Part shown: in pieces, positions 8,306 to 18,213 of the stretch
Numbering within the stretch: position 1 is the first letter of the stretch
How the letters are laid out: every line of letters starts with the position of its first letter
DNA from: CFX5 sp023384495
Lineage (GTDB): Bacteria > Chloroflexota > Anaerolineae > Caldilineales > Caldilineaceae
Assembly: GCA_048499455.1 (NCBI GenBank)
Contig: JASNZV010000009.1
Location: 186,001-250,000, forward strand
Length of the DNA stretch: 64,000 nt
Direction of reading: 5' to 3'
Made by a program: the position numbers and the translations under genes
Notes under the pieces: model-generated
The model's database searches: none
Seen by the model: only the letters and a program-made list of their open reading frames with translations
What the model was told of the DNA's origin: nothing

Positions 8306-9010
8306 CTAATTCTCACCAAGCAGCCGGTCGATCTCGGCCTTGACAGCGTTGTAGTCAAATGGATTGGGTGTCTGTACGTCATTGATAAACATGGACGGCG
8401 TGGACGCCAACCCAAGACGCTGCGCCTCCATCCGCGATGCGTCCACCGTGGGCCGGTGCTGTTGGCTGCTCATGCACTGGAAGAAATCGCGCTCGTTGAG
8501 CCCAGTTTGCCTCGCCTCTTCGATCAGGGCGTCCAAGGTGAAGCCAAGCTGGCCGCGGCTCTGGGCGGTCGCAAAGAGGCGGTCATGGTAGGGCCAGAAT
8601 GTGTTCTGGTCTGCCGCGCAAAGGCTGGCTTGCGCGCCAAGCACCGAGCCAGGCTCGAAATTGGGCAGAGGCAGGTTGTGGAATTCCAGGCGGACATCCC
8701 CGGTGTTGATGTATTCGCTCTGGAGGAGCGGTTTGATGTCCGACGTCCACCGCTGGCAGGCCGGGCAGAGGAAATCCTCCCAGATTTGCACAGTGACCGG
8801 CGCGTTGGGGTTGCCGAGCGCCTGGCCATCCACCCAGCCAGCGGGCAGGTCTAGCGTCGTCTGCGCCACACGGGCGGGGCGGCTGTTCGCATAGATCACG
8901 ATGCCGATCAGCGCCACGAAAAAGACGCCGGCGCCGATCAGCCACAGATTCAACGACGAGCGGCTGCTCTTCTTCACCGGGCGCGCCCGACGACTTGTGG
9001 ATGCGGTCAT
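8306..9010 (-). CDS. DsbA-family thioredoxin-fold thiol oxidase, membrane anchored
   Basis: Introduces disulfides into exported proteins. 234 aa with one N-terminal membrane anchor (about residues 21-42, LWLIGAGVFFVALIGIVIYA), so the catalytic domain is outside the membrane. Active site CPAC at 82-85 in WEDFLCPACQRW; cis-Pro loop ASTPSMFI near 203-210; the domain matches the DSBA-like/BdbD group. Start ATG 9010 follows AAAGGAG. It lies 95 bp upstream of the DsbB-cytochrome fusion on the same strand, so the two form a complete oxidative folding pair. The 9011-9236 gap before the next gene shows no clear gene. Confidence 0.93.
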   Translation of the reverse strand: MTASTSRRARPVKKSSRSSLNLWLIGAGVFFVALIGIVIYANSRPARVAQTTLDLPAGWVDGQALGNPNAPVTVQIWEDFLCPACQRWTSDIKPLLQSEYINTGDVRLEFHNLPLPNFEPGSVLGAQASLCAADQNTFWPYHDRLFATAQSRGQLGFTLDALIEEARQTGLNERDFFQCMSSQQHRPTVDASRMEAQRLGLASTPSMFINDVQTPNPFDYNAVKAEIDRLLGEN

Positions 9011-9236
9011 GCGTTACTCCTTTACTCACTGCGCTTTGCACCGCCGCCCACGCCACGGGGCGGGTGACGGATATCCTCGTCCATGGGGACAGTATAACAC
9101 AGATGTCAATGGAGAGAGGAAAGTCGCACGATGGAGAGGAAACGCGCTATCAAAAGAGGTGGAAATCACCAAGGCGATGGCCTAAATCACGGTGATTGAG
9201 CCTTGCTACGCGGCGCGTGGCGTCTCCAACGATTCG

Positions 9237-10955
<1,719 letters not shown>

Positions 10956-10980
10956 CTGTAAGCCCACCGTGTTTTACTGT

Positions 10981-11049
10981 TCACTGTTCGAAAACCGGGC
11001 TTGTCTGAAGCGATTGAGGGTTTTCAAACACCGATTTTCAAAGCAACCG
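10981..11049 (-). repeat. Dispersed repeat with conserved ends, copy 1
   Basis: On the minus strand it begins CGGTTGCTTTGAAAATCGG (11049-11031) and ends CCGGTTTTCGAACA. The same 19-bp start and nearly the same end enclose a segment of similar length at 22439-22505, while the middle is diverged. It lies between the divergent CapA and Yip1 genes. Confidence 0.75.
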
Positions 11050-11128
11050 GGACATCGCATTGCCTTTCGCACACCTCAAGAGTATACTGTATAGGTGGCA
11101 ATTGCAAAAGGTGTATCTGGGCATAGTG

Positions 11129-11878
11129 ATGCAAACGACTGTGGCTGACCTGCCTTCACTCAGCGAGACGATCCGCCAGGCGCTGCGGCTTGAGCCGTCG
11201 ATCTTTGCCGCCATCCAGCAGGCCAGCGGCGGCATCTGGTTGGCGCTGGCTATCGTCTTTTTGGCCTGCCTTTCCGAGTCGGTGGGGCAGAGCATTATCT
11301 TGTTTATCAATCATGTGCGACCGCGCCGTTTTGTATTGGCGCTCTTGATCGCGACCTTGAGCCGCGTCAGCGGCTTCTTGTTGTGGAGCATCTGCGTCTG
11401 GCTGGTGATTAGCCTGCTCTTTGGTCGAGCCATGCCTGTGGTCAGTGTCGCCAGCGCGGTGGGGCTTGCCTACGCGCCGCAACTGCTGGCCTTCTTTGTG
11501 TTGACCCCTTTTCTGGGCAACCCGTTTTCGATCTTGCTTTCGTTGTGGAGCATGTTGGCGATCATTGTGGCGGTGCGCATTGGCTTTAACCTGGAGATGT
11601 GGCAGGCGGTGGTCACCAGTGGGCTGGGTTGGCTGCTGATCCAAGTGTGGCAGCGGACGTTGGGGCGCCCTGTTTATGCGTTGGGGCGCTGGATCGAGCG
11701 CCGCGCCGCCGGGGTGCCGCTGCGCTATTCCACGCATGATGTGCCGAGGCTCCGCCGGCGCGGGGCGTGGTTCGAAAGCCTGCCCAACTGGAAGAAATTG
11801 CATGAACGTGCGGAACGCTATCTGCACAACATGCACATCCATCGAGGAGATAGTTCGCGTGGCGGTGACGCTCGGTGA
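11129..11878 (+). CDS. Yip1-family multi-pass membrane protein
   Basis: 249 aa from ATG 11129; GTG 11126 is an alternative start. About five hydrophobic segments (from LALAIVFLACLSESVGQ to WSMLAIIVAVRIGF) include SAVGLAYAPQLLAFFVLTPFLG, typical of bacterial Yip1-domain proteins, followed by a basic cytoplasmic tail of about 60 residues. The family's biochemical role is not established. The last 20 nt overlap the next gene, so both are translationally linked. TATACT at 11093-11098 may be its promoter -10. Confidence 0.78.
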   Translation: MQTTVADLPSLSETIRQALRLEPSIFAAIQQASGGIWLALAIVFLACLSESVGQSIILFINHVRPRRFVLALLIATLSRVSGFLLWSICVWLVISLLFGRAMPVVSVASAVGLAYAPQLLAFFVLTPFLGNPFSILLSLWSMLAIIVAVRIGFNLEMWQAVVTSGLGWLLIQVWQRTLGRPVYALGRWIERRAAGVPLRYSTHDVPRLRRRGAWFESLPNWKKLHERAERYLHNMHIHRGDSSRGGDAR

Positions 11879-12884
11879 TCTGCTGACTTATGTCGGGCTT
11901 GTCCTTTTGGGCATCCTTGCTTGGGCGGCCATGTCGCCAATTGAAACATTGGGCTGGTGGGCCGGCTGGTTTGGTGATGAGATCCACCAGGGCGCTCTGC
12001 CCTCCGACGGGCTGGTGCGCCATGTCCGCCCCGACGCCAATAGCCATATTCTGTTTGTGTCGGGCGTGGGCCGCGTCTCGAATGAGACGTTCAGCCGACG
12101 CGAGCGTGAATTCTTGCGCCGGCTGGCCGTGGCGCTGCCCCAATCCGTGGTCATCGACGACATCTTCCCCTACGCCGTCAACAACCTATCGCTGACCGGC
12201 CAACCCTTCTTTGCATGGCTCTGGCGTTGGGCCTTCCGCCGCAAACTCCAAGGCCCACAGCTTGCCGGTTATCTCATCAACCTGCGCAATATATGGCAGG
12301 TGCTGATCTCGGCGGATAAGCGCTACGGCCCCATGTTCAACCAGGGGTTGGCGCAGGTGTTTCTCCATACCCTCATACGATATGACTATGATGTGGACGG
12401 ACAGGCGCCGGTCTATATCATCGGCTATAGCGGGGGGGGGCAACTGGCGATTGGCGCAGCGGGCTATCTGCGCGAATGGCTGCATGGGCCCGTCTATGTC
12501 ATTTCGCTGGGGGGCGTCTTTGGCAGCGAGCCGGGGTTGACCGCTATCACCCACCTCTATCATCTCTATGGAACAAGTGACCGTTCGCACAAGCTTGGCC
12601 TGATCGCCCCTGGTCGCTGGCCCATTTTTCCGGCGTCGGCGTGGAATCGAGCGCGTCGCCAGGGCAAAGTGACGGAGCTCAACATCGGCCCTATGGGTCA
12701 CACCGGCCGCCGCGGCTATCTCGACGCCACCAACACATTCCCCGATGGCGCACCCTATGTGGACCGCACCGTGGAGATGATTGCCCGCATTGTGCGCGAG
12801 ACCACAGGAATGCCGCCGACTACCCACCCACAGCAGTCGTCCACCACTGAAATTCGCGTTCCGCCCGTCCCCATTCGCTCTTGA
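11859..12884 (+). CDS. Membrane-anchored alpha/beta-hydrolase-like protein
   Basis: 341 aa. GTG 11859 is chosen because GAGGAGA sits 8 nt upstream and translation beyond it is the out-of-frame tail of the Yip1 gene. Two hydrophobic stretches at 5-30 anchor the N-terminus. The nucleophile elbow GYSGGG places Ser at about 191, with beta strand PVYIIGYSG before it and a probable catalytic His in IGPMGHTGRRGYL. The substrate is unknown. The 3' end overlaps the convergent cytochrome gene by 65 bp, unusual in this otherwise well-spaced region. Confidence 0.82.
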   Translation: MAVTLGDLLTYVGLVLLGILAWAAMSPIETLGWWAGWFGDEIHQGALPSDGLVRHVRPDANSHILFVSGVGRVSNETFSRREREFLRRLAVALPQSVVIDDIFPYAVNNLSLTGQPFFAWLWRWAFRRKLQGPQLAGYLINLRNIWQVLISADKRYGPMFNQGLAQVFLHTLIRYDYDVDGQAPVYIIGYSGGGQLAIGAAGYLREWLHGPVYVISLGGVFGSEPGLTAITHLYHLYGTSDRSHKLGLIAPGRWPIFPASAWNRARRQGKVTELNIGPMGHTGRRGYLDATNTFPDGAPYVDRTVEMIARIVRETTGMPPTTHPQQSSTTEIRVPPVPIRS

Positions 12885-13305
12885 AATATTCGAGTACATC
12901 CACCACCTCCTCGCGGCTAAGCTGGCCGCGAAAGGGGGGCATCTTGGAGTTGAAGCGGGGGTTGCCGCCGTCGAGTGTGATCTCGATAAGCAGCTCGTCC
13001 GCATGGTGCCAGGTGTGGCCGGCGCCATTGTGAGGCGGGGCCGGGAAGGAGCCGTCGGCCAGCGGCGTTTGCCAGTTGGGCGCACCCTCTAGGTTGGCGC
13101 CGTGGCAACTGGCGCAGTATTGGGCGTAGAGTTCCCGGCCCCTGGCAACGCGGGCTGCATCCAACGTGGGGAGTGGGGGCGCGGCGATTCCGTTGATCAC
13201 AACCGGCTGCGCTCGCCCCACTAGCCCCGAACGGAAGAGCAGAAAGTCACCGCCGATCACGGTGAAGATCACAAGAAGCGCCCAAAGACGCCAATGCTTC
13301 GTCAT
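12820..13305 (-). CDS. Exported monoheme cytochrome c
   Basis: 161 aa with an N-terminal membrane anchor (LWALLVIFTVIGGDFLLF). The heme site is CASCH at 64-68 and the likely axial Met is M122 in SKMPPF, typical of class I mobile cytochromes. It probably carries electrons on the outer face of the membrane. Its ATG directly follows the rhodanese stop codon, so the two are co-translated. The gene overlaps the convergent hydrolase by 65 bp. Confidence 0.93.
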   Translation of the reverse strand: MTKHWRLWALLVIFTVIGGDFLLFRSGLVGRAQPVVINGIAAPPLPTLDAARVARGRELYAQYCASCHGANLEGAPNWQTPLADGSFPAPPHNGAGHTWHHADELLIEITLDGGNPRFNSKMPPFRGQLSREEVVDVLEYFKSEWGRAEREFQWWTTAVGG

Positions 13306-13776
13306 CTAGCGCTCATCCAGCAGTTCGTATCCGGCTGCCGCCCAGGCGTTGAAGCCGCCATCCAACTCGTAGAGGTTGGTGTACCCCAACCCGAACAGGA
13401 CTTCTGCTGCGTCAGTGCTCATACGCCCACTGCGGCAATAGAGGACAATCGGCGCGTCTTTGGCCGGCAGTTGCGCCAGGTGGTCCTCGATCTCGTCAAA
13501 GGGGATGAAGAGGTCGGTCTGTGGCAATTCGCCTTCGTAGGGGATATGCACGTTGACCAAGGTGAACTCTTTCTGCGCTAACAAGCTGGCCAGTTCGTCG
13601 ATGGTGATATCGACATAGCCGGCGGCGTTGGGTGACCTTGCCAGCAGCGCGTCTGGCTGGCTGGCCGCGGGTGTATCGAGCGCCGGCGCGGGTGTAGGTT
13701 CTGCGCGCCCACAAGCGGCCAACAATAGCATAAGCGCCACCGCGCACACGATGCCCCATCCTCGAACATTCATCAT
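13306..13776 (-). CDS. Rhodanese-domain lipoprotein
   Basis: 156 aa. The lipobox LLAAC places the lipidated Cys at 22, so it is exported and membrane tethered. A Pro/Ala-rich linker leads to one rhodanese domain with active-site Cys114 in YCRSGRMS. Single-domain rhodaneses transfer or bind sulfane sulfur. It abuts the cytochrome c start (TAG then ATG, no gap), suggesting sulfur-linked redox chemistry outside the cell; that is inference. Several closely spaced ATG codons (13776, 13773) follow AAGGGATGGA. Confidence 0.92.
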   Translation of the reverse strand: MMNVRGWGIVCAVALMLLLAACGRAEPTPAPALDTPAASQPDALLARSPNAAGYVDITIDELASLLAQKEFTLVNVHIPYEGELPQTDLFIPFDEIEDHLAQLPAKDAPIVLYCRSGRMSTDAAEVLFGLGYTNLYELDGGFNAWAAAGYELLDER

Positions 13777-13827
13777 TCCATCCCTTTCTTGGGTAGGCGT
13801 AACGATTCATTCCTCTTCAGATTGGCC

Positions 13828-13972
13828 TATCTTTACCCAAAAGTGGGGAAGCGCCCCGACCCGACCTCCGGGAGGTGATCAACGAGAACGCTGGTCGAGA
13901 AAGTAGACGCAGGTCACCTCCCGGAGGTCTTGGCGCCGATGTACACCGGCGTCAAAGATGTGGGTAAAGGTA
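13828..13972. repeat. Paired-arm palindromic element, copy 1
   Basis: The inner hairpin pairs 13863-13878 with 13914-13929 (16 bp perfect, GACCTCCGGGAGGTGA). The outer pair is CTTTACCCA (13831-13839) with TGGGTAAAG (13961-13969). The second copy at 20831-20960 has the same inner core with compensated changes. It fills the gap between the rhodanese start and the YdjM-like stop. Confidence 0.85.
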
Positions 13973-13996
13973 ACATACACTTCATCATCATAGTGA

Positions 13997-14563
13997 TTAC
14001 AGAGACGCGCGGCGCCACCAAAGCTGAACAAAGTGGGCGAGGATCACTCCATTCAACCCCAGCTCAAAGGCCATAACAACACGACCATAGCGTTCCGGCT
14101 CCCAGTAACTCACGGGGCTGGCAAAGCGATATGTCCAGTTCAGGGGAAAGAGGAACAAGGGACCGTCGCTGTGGTGAACTGCGATGTCGATGAGCGTGTG
14201 AAACAACATGCTTGCAGCCAGCCAGAAAAGCGCCAGCCCCCACCGGCGCCGGCGTCGCCACCCAAGATAGCCCACCCCAATCAGAGTGCTGTTCACAACG
14301 ACCGAATGAAAGAGGTTGTGGCTGGCGATCCAAAACGGGTCGGCAAAAAAGAGTGTCAGATGGAGATACTCCATCACACTGCCATCCACAGGCAGCCGGG
14401 CAAACCAGCGATAGTATACCTCGCCGCCCACAGTGAGCAGAAAGAGCGGCAGATCGGGCAGCACGCTGCCCAGCAGCACCGCGGGAAGATGCACTGTGAA
14501 TCCACGCTGCGCAAGCTGGCGCCCCACAACCGCACTCACCAAGAGATGGGTTGGCGTTTGCAT
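13997..14563 (-). CDS. YdjM-like (LexA-binding / inner membrane metal-dependent hydrolase) family protein
   Basis: 188 aa, starting MQTPTHLLVSAVVG. His and Asp residues characteristic of the family are seen in PTHLL, GSVLPDLPLF, HNLFHS and FHTLIDIAVHHSDGP, with four or more membrane segments between them. Family members are called metal-dependent hydrolases from motif conservation, but no reaction is established for this type. It lies just upstream of the palindromic element and downstream of copB on the same strand. Confidence 0.75.
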   Translation of the reverse strand: MQTPTHLLVSAVVGRQLAQRGFTVHLPAVLLGSVLPDLPLFLLTVGGEVYYRWFARLPVDGSVMEYLHLTLFFADPFWIASHNLFHSVVVNSTLIGVGYLGWRRRRRWGLALFWLAASMLFHTLIDIAVHHSDGPLFLFPLNWTYRFASPVSYWEPERYGRVVMAFELGLNGVILAHFVQLWWRRASL

Positions 14564-14626
14564 CGACTACCCCTTTTCACCGTCAACAATCATACCGTTT
14601 TGCTCAACCATGCCGGTTGAGCCGGA

Positions 14627-16765
14627 TCACCCCCCATGCGACAGGGGCAGCCGACGCAGCAACTGGGCGTTGATCGCCACCACGATGGTGCTCACCGACA
14701 TGAGCAGCGCCCCCACGGCAGGAGACAGGTTGATGCCCCAGCCGGCCAGCACACCTGCCGCCAGCGGCAGGGCGACGATGTTGTAGCCGGCAGCCCACCA
14801 GAGGTTCTGGATCATCTTATTGCGCGTGGCCCGGCTCAGCTCAAAGATCTTCACCACGTCGAGCGGGTTGCTCTGCACCAGAATGATGTCCGCCGACTCG
14901 ACGGCCACGTCGGCGCCGCTGCCAATCGCGATGCCCACATCGGCGCGGGTGAGGGCTGGGGCGTCGTTGACGCCGTCGCCGACCATCGCTACCTTCTTGC
15001 CCTGCGCCTGGAGTTCGCTCACCGAGCGATCTTTGTGCTCGGGCAGCACCTCGGCGAAATAGCGGTCGATGCCCAGTTCGCCGGCCACGGCTTTGGCCAC
15101 GGCCTGGCTGTCACCGGTGAGCATCACCACTTCCACACCCATGTCGTGCAGTCGCTGCACCGCCTGCTTGCTCTCGGGGCGGATGACATCGGCCAGGGCA
15201 AAGCTTGCCACCGCCCGGTCGTCTTGCACCAGATGGACGACCGTCTGCCCTTTGGGCTCGACCTGGCGGACAAAGCCTTGCAGCGCGGGCGGTAGCTCCA
15301 CTTGCAGCATTTCCAATAACCGCGGGCCGCCCACGTAGACCGTCTCACCATCCACCGTTGCTTTGGCGCCACGCCCTTTGATCGCTTCAAAATCGCTGAC
15401 TTTCGGCAATTCAAGGTCCCGCTCCGCAGCTGCCGTGCGGATGGCCTGGGCGATCATGTGCTCGGAGTCGCCCTCCACCGCCGCGGCCAGCGCCAGCGTC
15501 TGGTCTGGCGACCAACCGTCCACGGTCGCACTGTCCACCACGCCTTGCTCACCTTTGGTCAGGGTGCCGGTCTTGTCAAAGATGACCGTGTCGAGGTTGC
15601 GCGCCTCTTCCAGCGCCAGCCGGTCGCGCACCAGCACGCCGTTGCGGGCCGCCAGCGAGGTGCTGATAGCCACCACCAGCGGCACGGCCAGCCCCAGCGC
15701 ATGGGGACAGGCGATGACCAGCACAGTTGCCACCCGCTGCACCACCTGTACATCAAAACCGGTGGCGACGGTCCAGGCCACGGCGGTGATGATGGCCACG
15801 GCCAGCGCAATGTAGAAGAGCCAGCCGGCGGCGCGGTCGGCCAGCACCTGCGTGGCGGACTTGCTCTGCTGCGCCTCCGCCACCAGCCGCATGATGCCCG
15901 AAAGCGCCGTCGCTTCGCCGGTAGCCGTCACCCGCACGCGCAGGCTGCCGTCGCCGTTGACCGCACCGGCAATCACCCTGGCGCCGGGCTCCTTCTTGAC
16001 CGGTATGGATTCACCGGTGAGCATGGCCTCGTTGACGGAGGAGACGCCCTCGACCACCTCGCCGTCGGCGGGGATGCTGGCGCCCGGTCGCACGAGCACC
16101 ATATCGTCCGTTCGTAACGAGCTCGTCGCCACCCGTTCGGCGCCGCCCTCGGGGCGGATGCGTTCGGCTTCGTCGGGCATCAGTTTGGCCAGTTCGTTGA
16201 GCGCGCCGGATGCCTGGCGCACGCTGCGCATTTCCAGCCAGTGCCCCAAGAGCATCACGTCGATCAGCAGCGCCATCTCCCAGAAAAAGCCGCCAGCGGG
16301 GTCAATCCAGAGTGTAGCAATGCTATAGACAAAGGCCACGGTGATGGCCAGCGAGATCAGGGTCATCATCCCCGGCTGGCGGTTGCGCAGCTCCGGCGCC
16401 GCCATCTGCAGGAAGGGTACACCGCCGTAGGCAAAGATGACGCCAGCGAAGAGCGGGCCGACCCACTGGCTGCCGGGGAAAGTCGGCATGGTGAACCCAA
16501 ACCACATCTGTAGCATATGGCTGTAAAGTAGCACCGGAATGGTCAACACCAGACAGACCCAGAAGCGGTTGCGGAACATGAGTTCGTGGCCGGTGTGGTC
16601 TACCCCGTGGGCGGCGTGGGCGCTCTGTGCGCCGGGACCTGTCATCGCGCCGTGGCCCGCTTCATGGCGCTCCTCCAACTGGGCATCATGGCCGTGATGG
16701 GCATGATCGGGCGCAATAGATATTGCATCTGACGTGTGGTCTCGGTGTCGTGGATGGTCAGCCAT
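14627..16765 (-). CDS. copB: Copper-translocating P-type ATPase, CopB type
   Basis: Exports copper ions using ATP. 712 aa. The first about 65 residues are His-rich (DHAHHGHD, HAAHGVDHTGHE) in place of CxxC heavy-metal domains. The intramembrane metal motif is CPH near 354 (IACPHALGLAVP), which defines the CopB subgroup rather than CopA (CPC). Also seen are TGES in the actuator domain, the phosphorylation motif DKTGTLT near 397, HMIAQAI in the nucleotide domain, and GDGVNDAPAL. Start ATG 16765 follows GGAGGAA. The next gene upstream is the DUF305-Spy lipoprotein. Confidence 0.95.
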   Translation of the reverse strand: MADHPRHRDHTSDAISIAPDHAHHGHDAQLEERHEAGHGAMTGPGAQSAHAAHGVDHTGHELMFRNRFWVCLVLTIPVLLYSHMLQMWFGFTMPTFPGSQWVGPLFAGVIFAYGGVPFLQMAAPELRNRQPGMMTLISLAITVAFVYSIATLWIDPAGGFFWEMALLIDVMLLGHWLEMRSVRQASGALNELAKLMPDEAERIRPEGGAERVATSSLRTDDMVLVRPGASIPADGEVVEGVSSVNEAMLTGESIPVKKEPGARVIAGAVNGDGSLRVRVTATGEATALSGIMRLVAEAQQSKSATQVLADRAAGWLFYIALAVAIITAVAWTVATGFDVQVVQRVATVLVIACPHALGLAVPLVVAISTSLAARNGVLVRDRLALEEARNLDTVIFDKTGTLTKGEQGVVDSATVDGWSPDQTLALAAAVEGDSEHMIAQAIRTAAAERDLELPKVSDFEAIKGRGAKATVDGETVYVGGPRLLEMLQVELPPALQGFVRQVEPKGQTVVHLVQDDRAVASFALADVIRPESKQAVQRLHDMGVEVVMLTGDSQAVAKAVAGELGIDRYFAEVLPEHKDRSVSELQAQGKKVAMVGDGVNDAPALTRADVGIAIGSGADVAVESADIILVQSNPLDVVKIFELSRATRNKMIQNLWWAAGYNIVALPLAAGVLAGWGINLSPAVGALLMSVSTIVVAINAQLLRRLPLSHGG

Positions 16766-16852
16766 AGATTCCTCCGCCCGTTTCTCTCAAACTATCCCAA
16801 GGCGCACACAAAGGGTCAGCCCGCCGGTATTCGAGAACGGGCTTGTGGCCGG

Positions 16853-17944
16853 CTAGTCGTGCATCCCATGGCCATGGGTGTGCCCGGCCCCCGGTGTGTA
16901 CCCACGCAGCACGTTGTACGCGCTGATTTGCTCCTCGGTCAGCAGCGGTGTCGCCAGCAGGTGGGCGCGCAGATGAATGGCGCGCAGTTCGCCGTAGCGT
17001 TCGGCGAGGGTGATGACCTGCCGAACCATTTCCGTTTCGCTGATCTCACCGGCGGCAAACGCGGCGCTCAGCGTCCCCTCCTGGCGGACAATCTCCTCGC
17101 CCAACTGCTGCGCCTGCGCCTGCATTTGGGCAAAGATGGCGGAAATGGCGTTCACCTGCTCGCCCGAGAGATTCAGTTCCTGTTTCAGTTCAAGCAGGTG
17201 AAGCGGGCCGGGATAGCCATTCAATTCGGCGCTGCGCGCATAGCCCATGCCGCGGCCGGCGAGCAGATCGTCGATCTCCGCGGCGCTCAACCCGCGGATC
17301 GGGCTGTCCACCTGGCTGGCATAGGGCGATGGTGAGTTGCTCTCGCCAAACCACTCGGCCAGCCACGCCCGCATCTGTTCGATTTCCGCCTCTTGCGCGG
17401 CGATGATGGCAGCCGCCAATGTCTGGATCTCTTCGCGTTCGGCCATCTCTTGCGCCATCTTCGCCATGTCGATGGCGCCCTGGTGGTGCGAGATCATGGC
17501 CTCCAGGAAGCGCTGGTCGAAGGGTTTGCTCTCATCGGCGCTGATTTCCATATCGCCCATGCCCATGTCCATCCCGCCGGTCGCGGGCAAGTCAGGATAC
17601 CAGGCCTGGCGCCAGGCGGTCATCTCTTCGATCTCGCCGGCCTGCGCAGCGATGATCGCTTCGGCCAGATCACGCAACTCGGGGCGTTCGCTTTCGGCCA
17701 GCACCTGTTCGGCCATGTCGATGGCGCCCTGGTGGTGTTCGATCATGCTGTCGATGAACTGAGCATCAAATGGGGCCGACGGGTCGCCATGCATGGCGCG
17801 GTGGTCCATGCCGGTCGTCGGTGTCACAGTGGCCATCGCGCTGTGATCCGCGCCGGCGACGTTGCCAGCGGGCATGACGCCGGCGCAACCGGCGACGACA
17901 AGGACGGTGGCTCCAGCTGCCAGGAACAGGTTAAGTCGGTTCAT
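16853..17944 (-). CDS. Lipoprotein with tandem DUF305 domains and a Spy/CpxP-like C-terminus
   Basis: 363 aa from ATG 17944 behind GAGAGGG. Lipobox VVAGC puts the lipidated Cys at 20. Two DUF305 repeats carry the hallmark EHHQGAIDMA (about 69-78) and SHHQGAIDMA (about 152-161), each with Met-rich flanks (GGMDMGMGDM) suited to copper. From about 220 the protein becomes a helical LTxxQ/Spy-like domain (ELNLSGEQVNAI, LLTEEQISAYNVL) and ends His-rich (HTHGHGMHD). The combination suggests periplasmic metal sequestration plus chaperone or sensor function. It lies directly upstream of copB. Its promoter region has a TGTGAA box shared with the regulator gene. Confidence 0.88.
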   Translation of the reverse strand: MNRLNLFLAAGATVLVVAGCAGVMPAGNVAGADHSAMATVTPTTGMDHRAMHGDPSAPFDAQFIDSMIEHHQGAIDMAEQVLAESERPELRDLAEAIIAAQAGEIEEMTAWRQAWYPDLPATGGMDMGMGDMEISADESKPFDQRFLEAMISHHQGAIDMAKMAQEMAEREEIQTLAAAIIAAQEAEIEQMRAWLAEWFGESNSPSPYASQVDSPIRGLSAAEIDDLLAGRGMGYARSAELNGYPGPLHLLELKQELNLSGEQVNAISAIFAQMQAQAQQLGEEIVRQEGTLSAAFAAGEISETEMVRQVITLAERYGELRAIHLRAHLLATPLLTEEQISAYNVLRGYTPGAGHTHGHGMHD

Positions 17945-18028
17945 GGTTTTCCCTCTCCCGTTTTCAAAACAGCGAATAGCGTTGCGCCATACAGGACGCC
18001 GCCCAATGGATACAGCTTTGCACACAGA

Positions 18029-18046
18029 TGTGAAGGAAATGTGAAC
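18029..18046 (+). promoter_or_regulatory. Response-regulator box upstream of the DUF305 gene
   Basis: TGTGAAGGAAATGTGAAC: two TGTGAA half-sites 11 bp apart, the geometry of OmpR/PhoB-family operators. It differs by one base from 20713-20730 upstream of the response regulator gene. It lies about 85 bp upstream of the DUF305 start. Confidence 0.6.
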
Positions 18047-18104
18047 GCGATACGTGGAAAATGTAAGTATGCCCTACCGGCAGTTTTGGACGGGCAACAA
18101 TAAA

Positions 18105-18213
18105 GAGCAGCAACACGGGGTGCACAGAGAACACGGAGAAAAACCTCAGTGTGCTCTATGTCTCCTCGGTGTTCTCTGTGTTCCTGCTGTACGCTATCAT
18201 ATTCATCGCTCGC
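18105..18213. repeat. ACACAGAG palindromic repeat, copy 1
   Basis: The arm CACAGAGAACACGGAG pairs 15 of 16 with CTCGGTGTTCTCTGTG. The right half (CTCGGTGT..CTCTGTGTTCCTGCTGT) recurs at 36911-37062, and a left-half-like copy lies at 62011-62094. Its right end overlaps the last codons of the histidine kinase gene. Confidence 0.8.

Noticed and set aside
9185..9197. Short palindrome AATCAC-G-GTGATT as operator or terminator
   Set aside because: Only 6-bp arms, no promoter or U run nearby; chance cannot be excluded.
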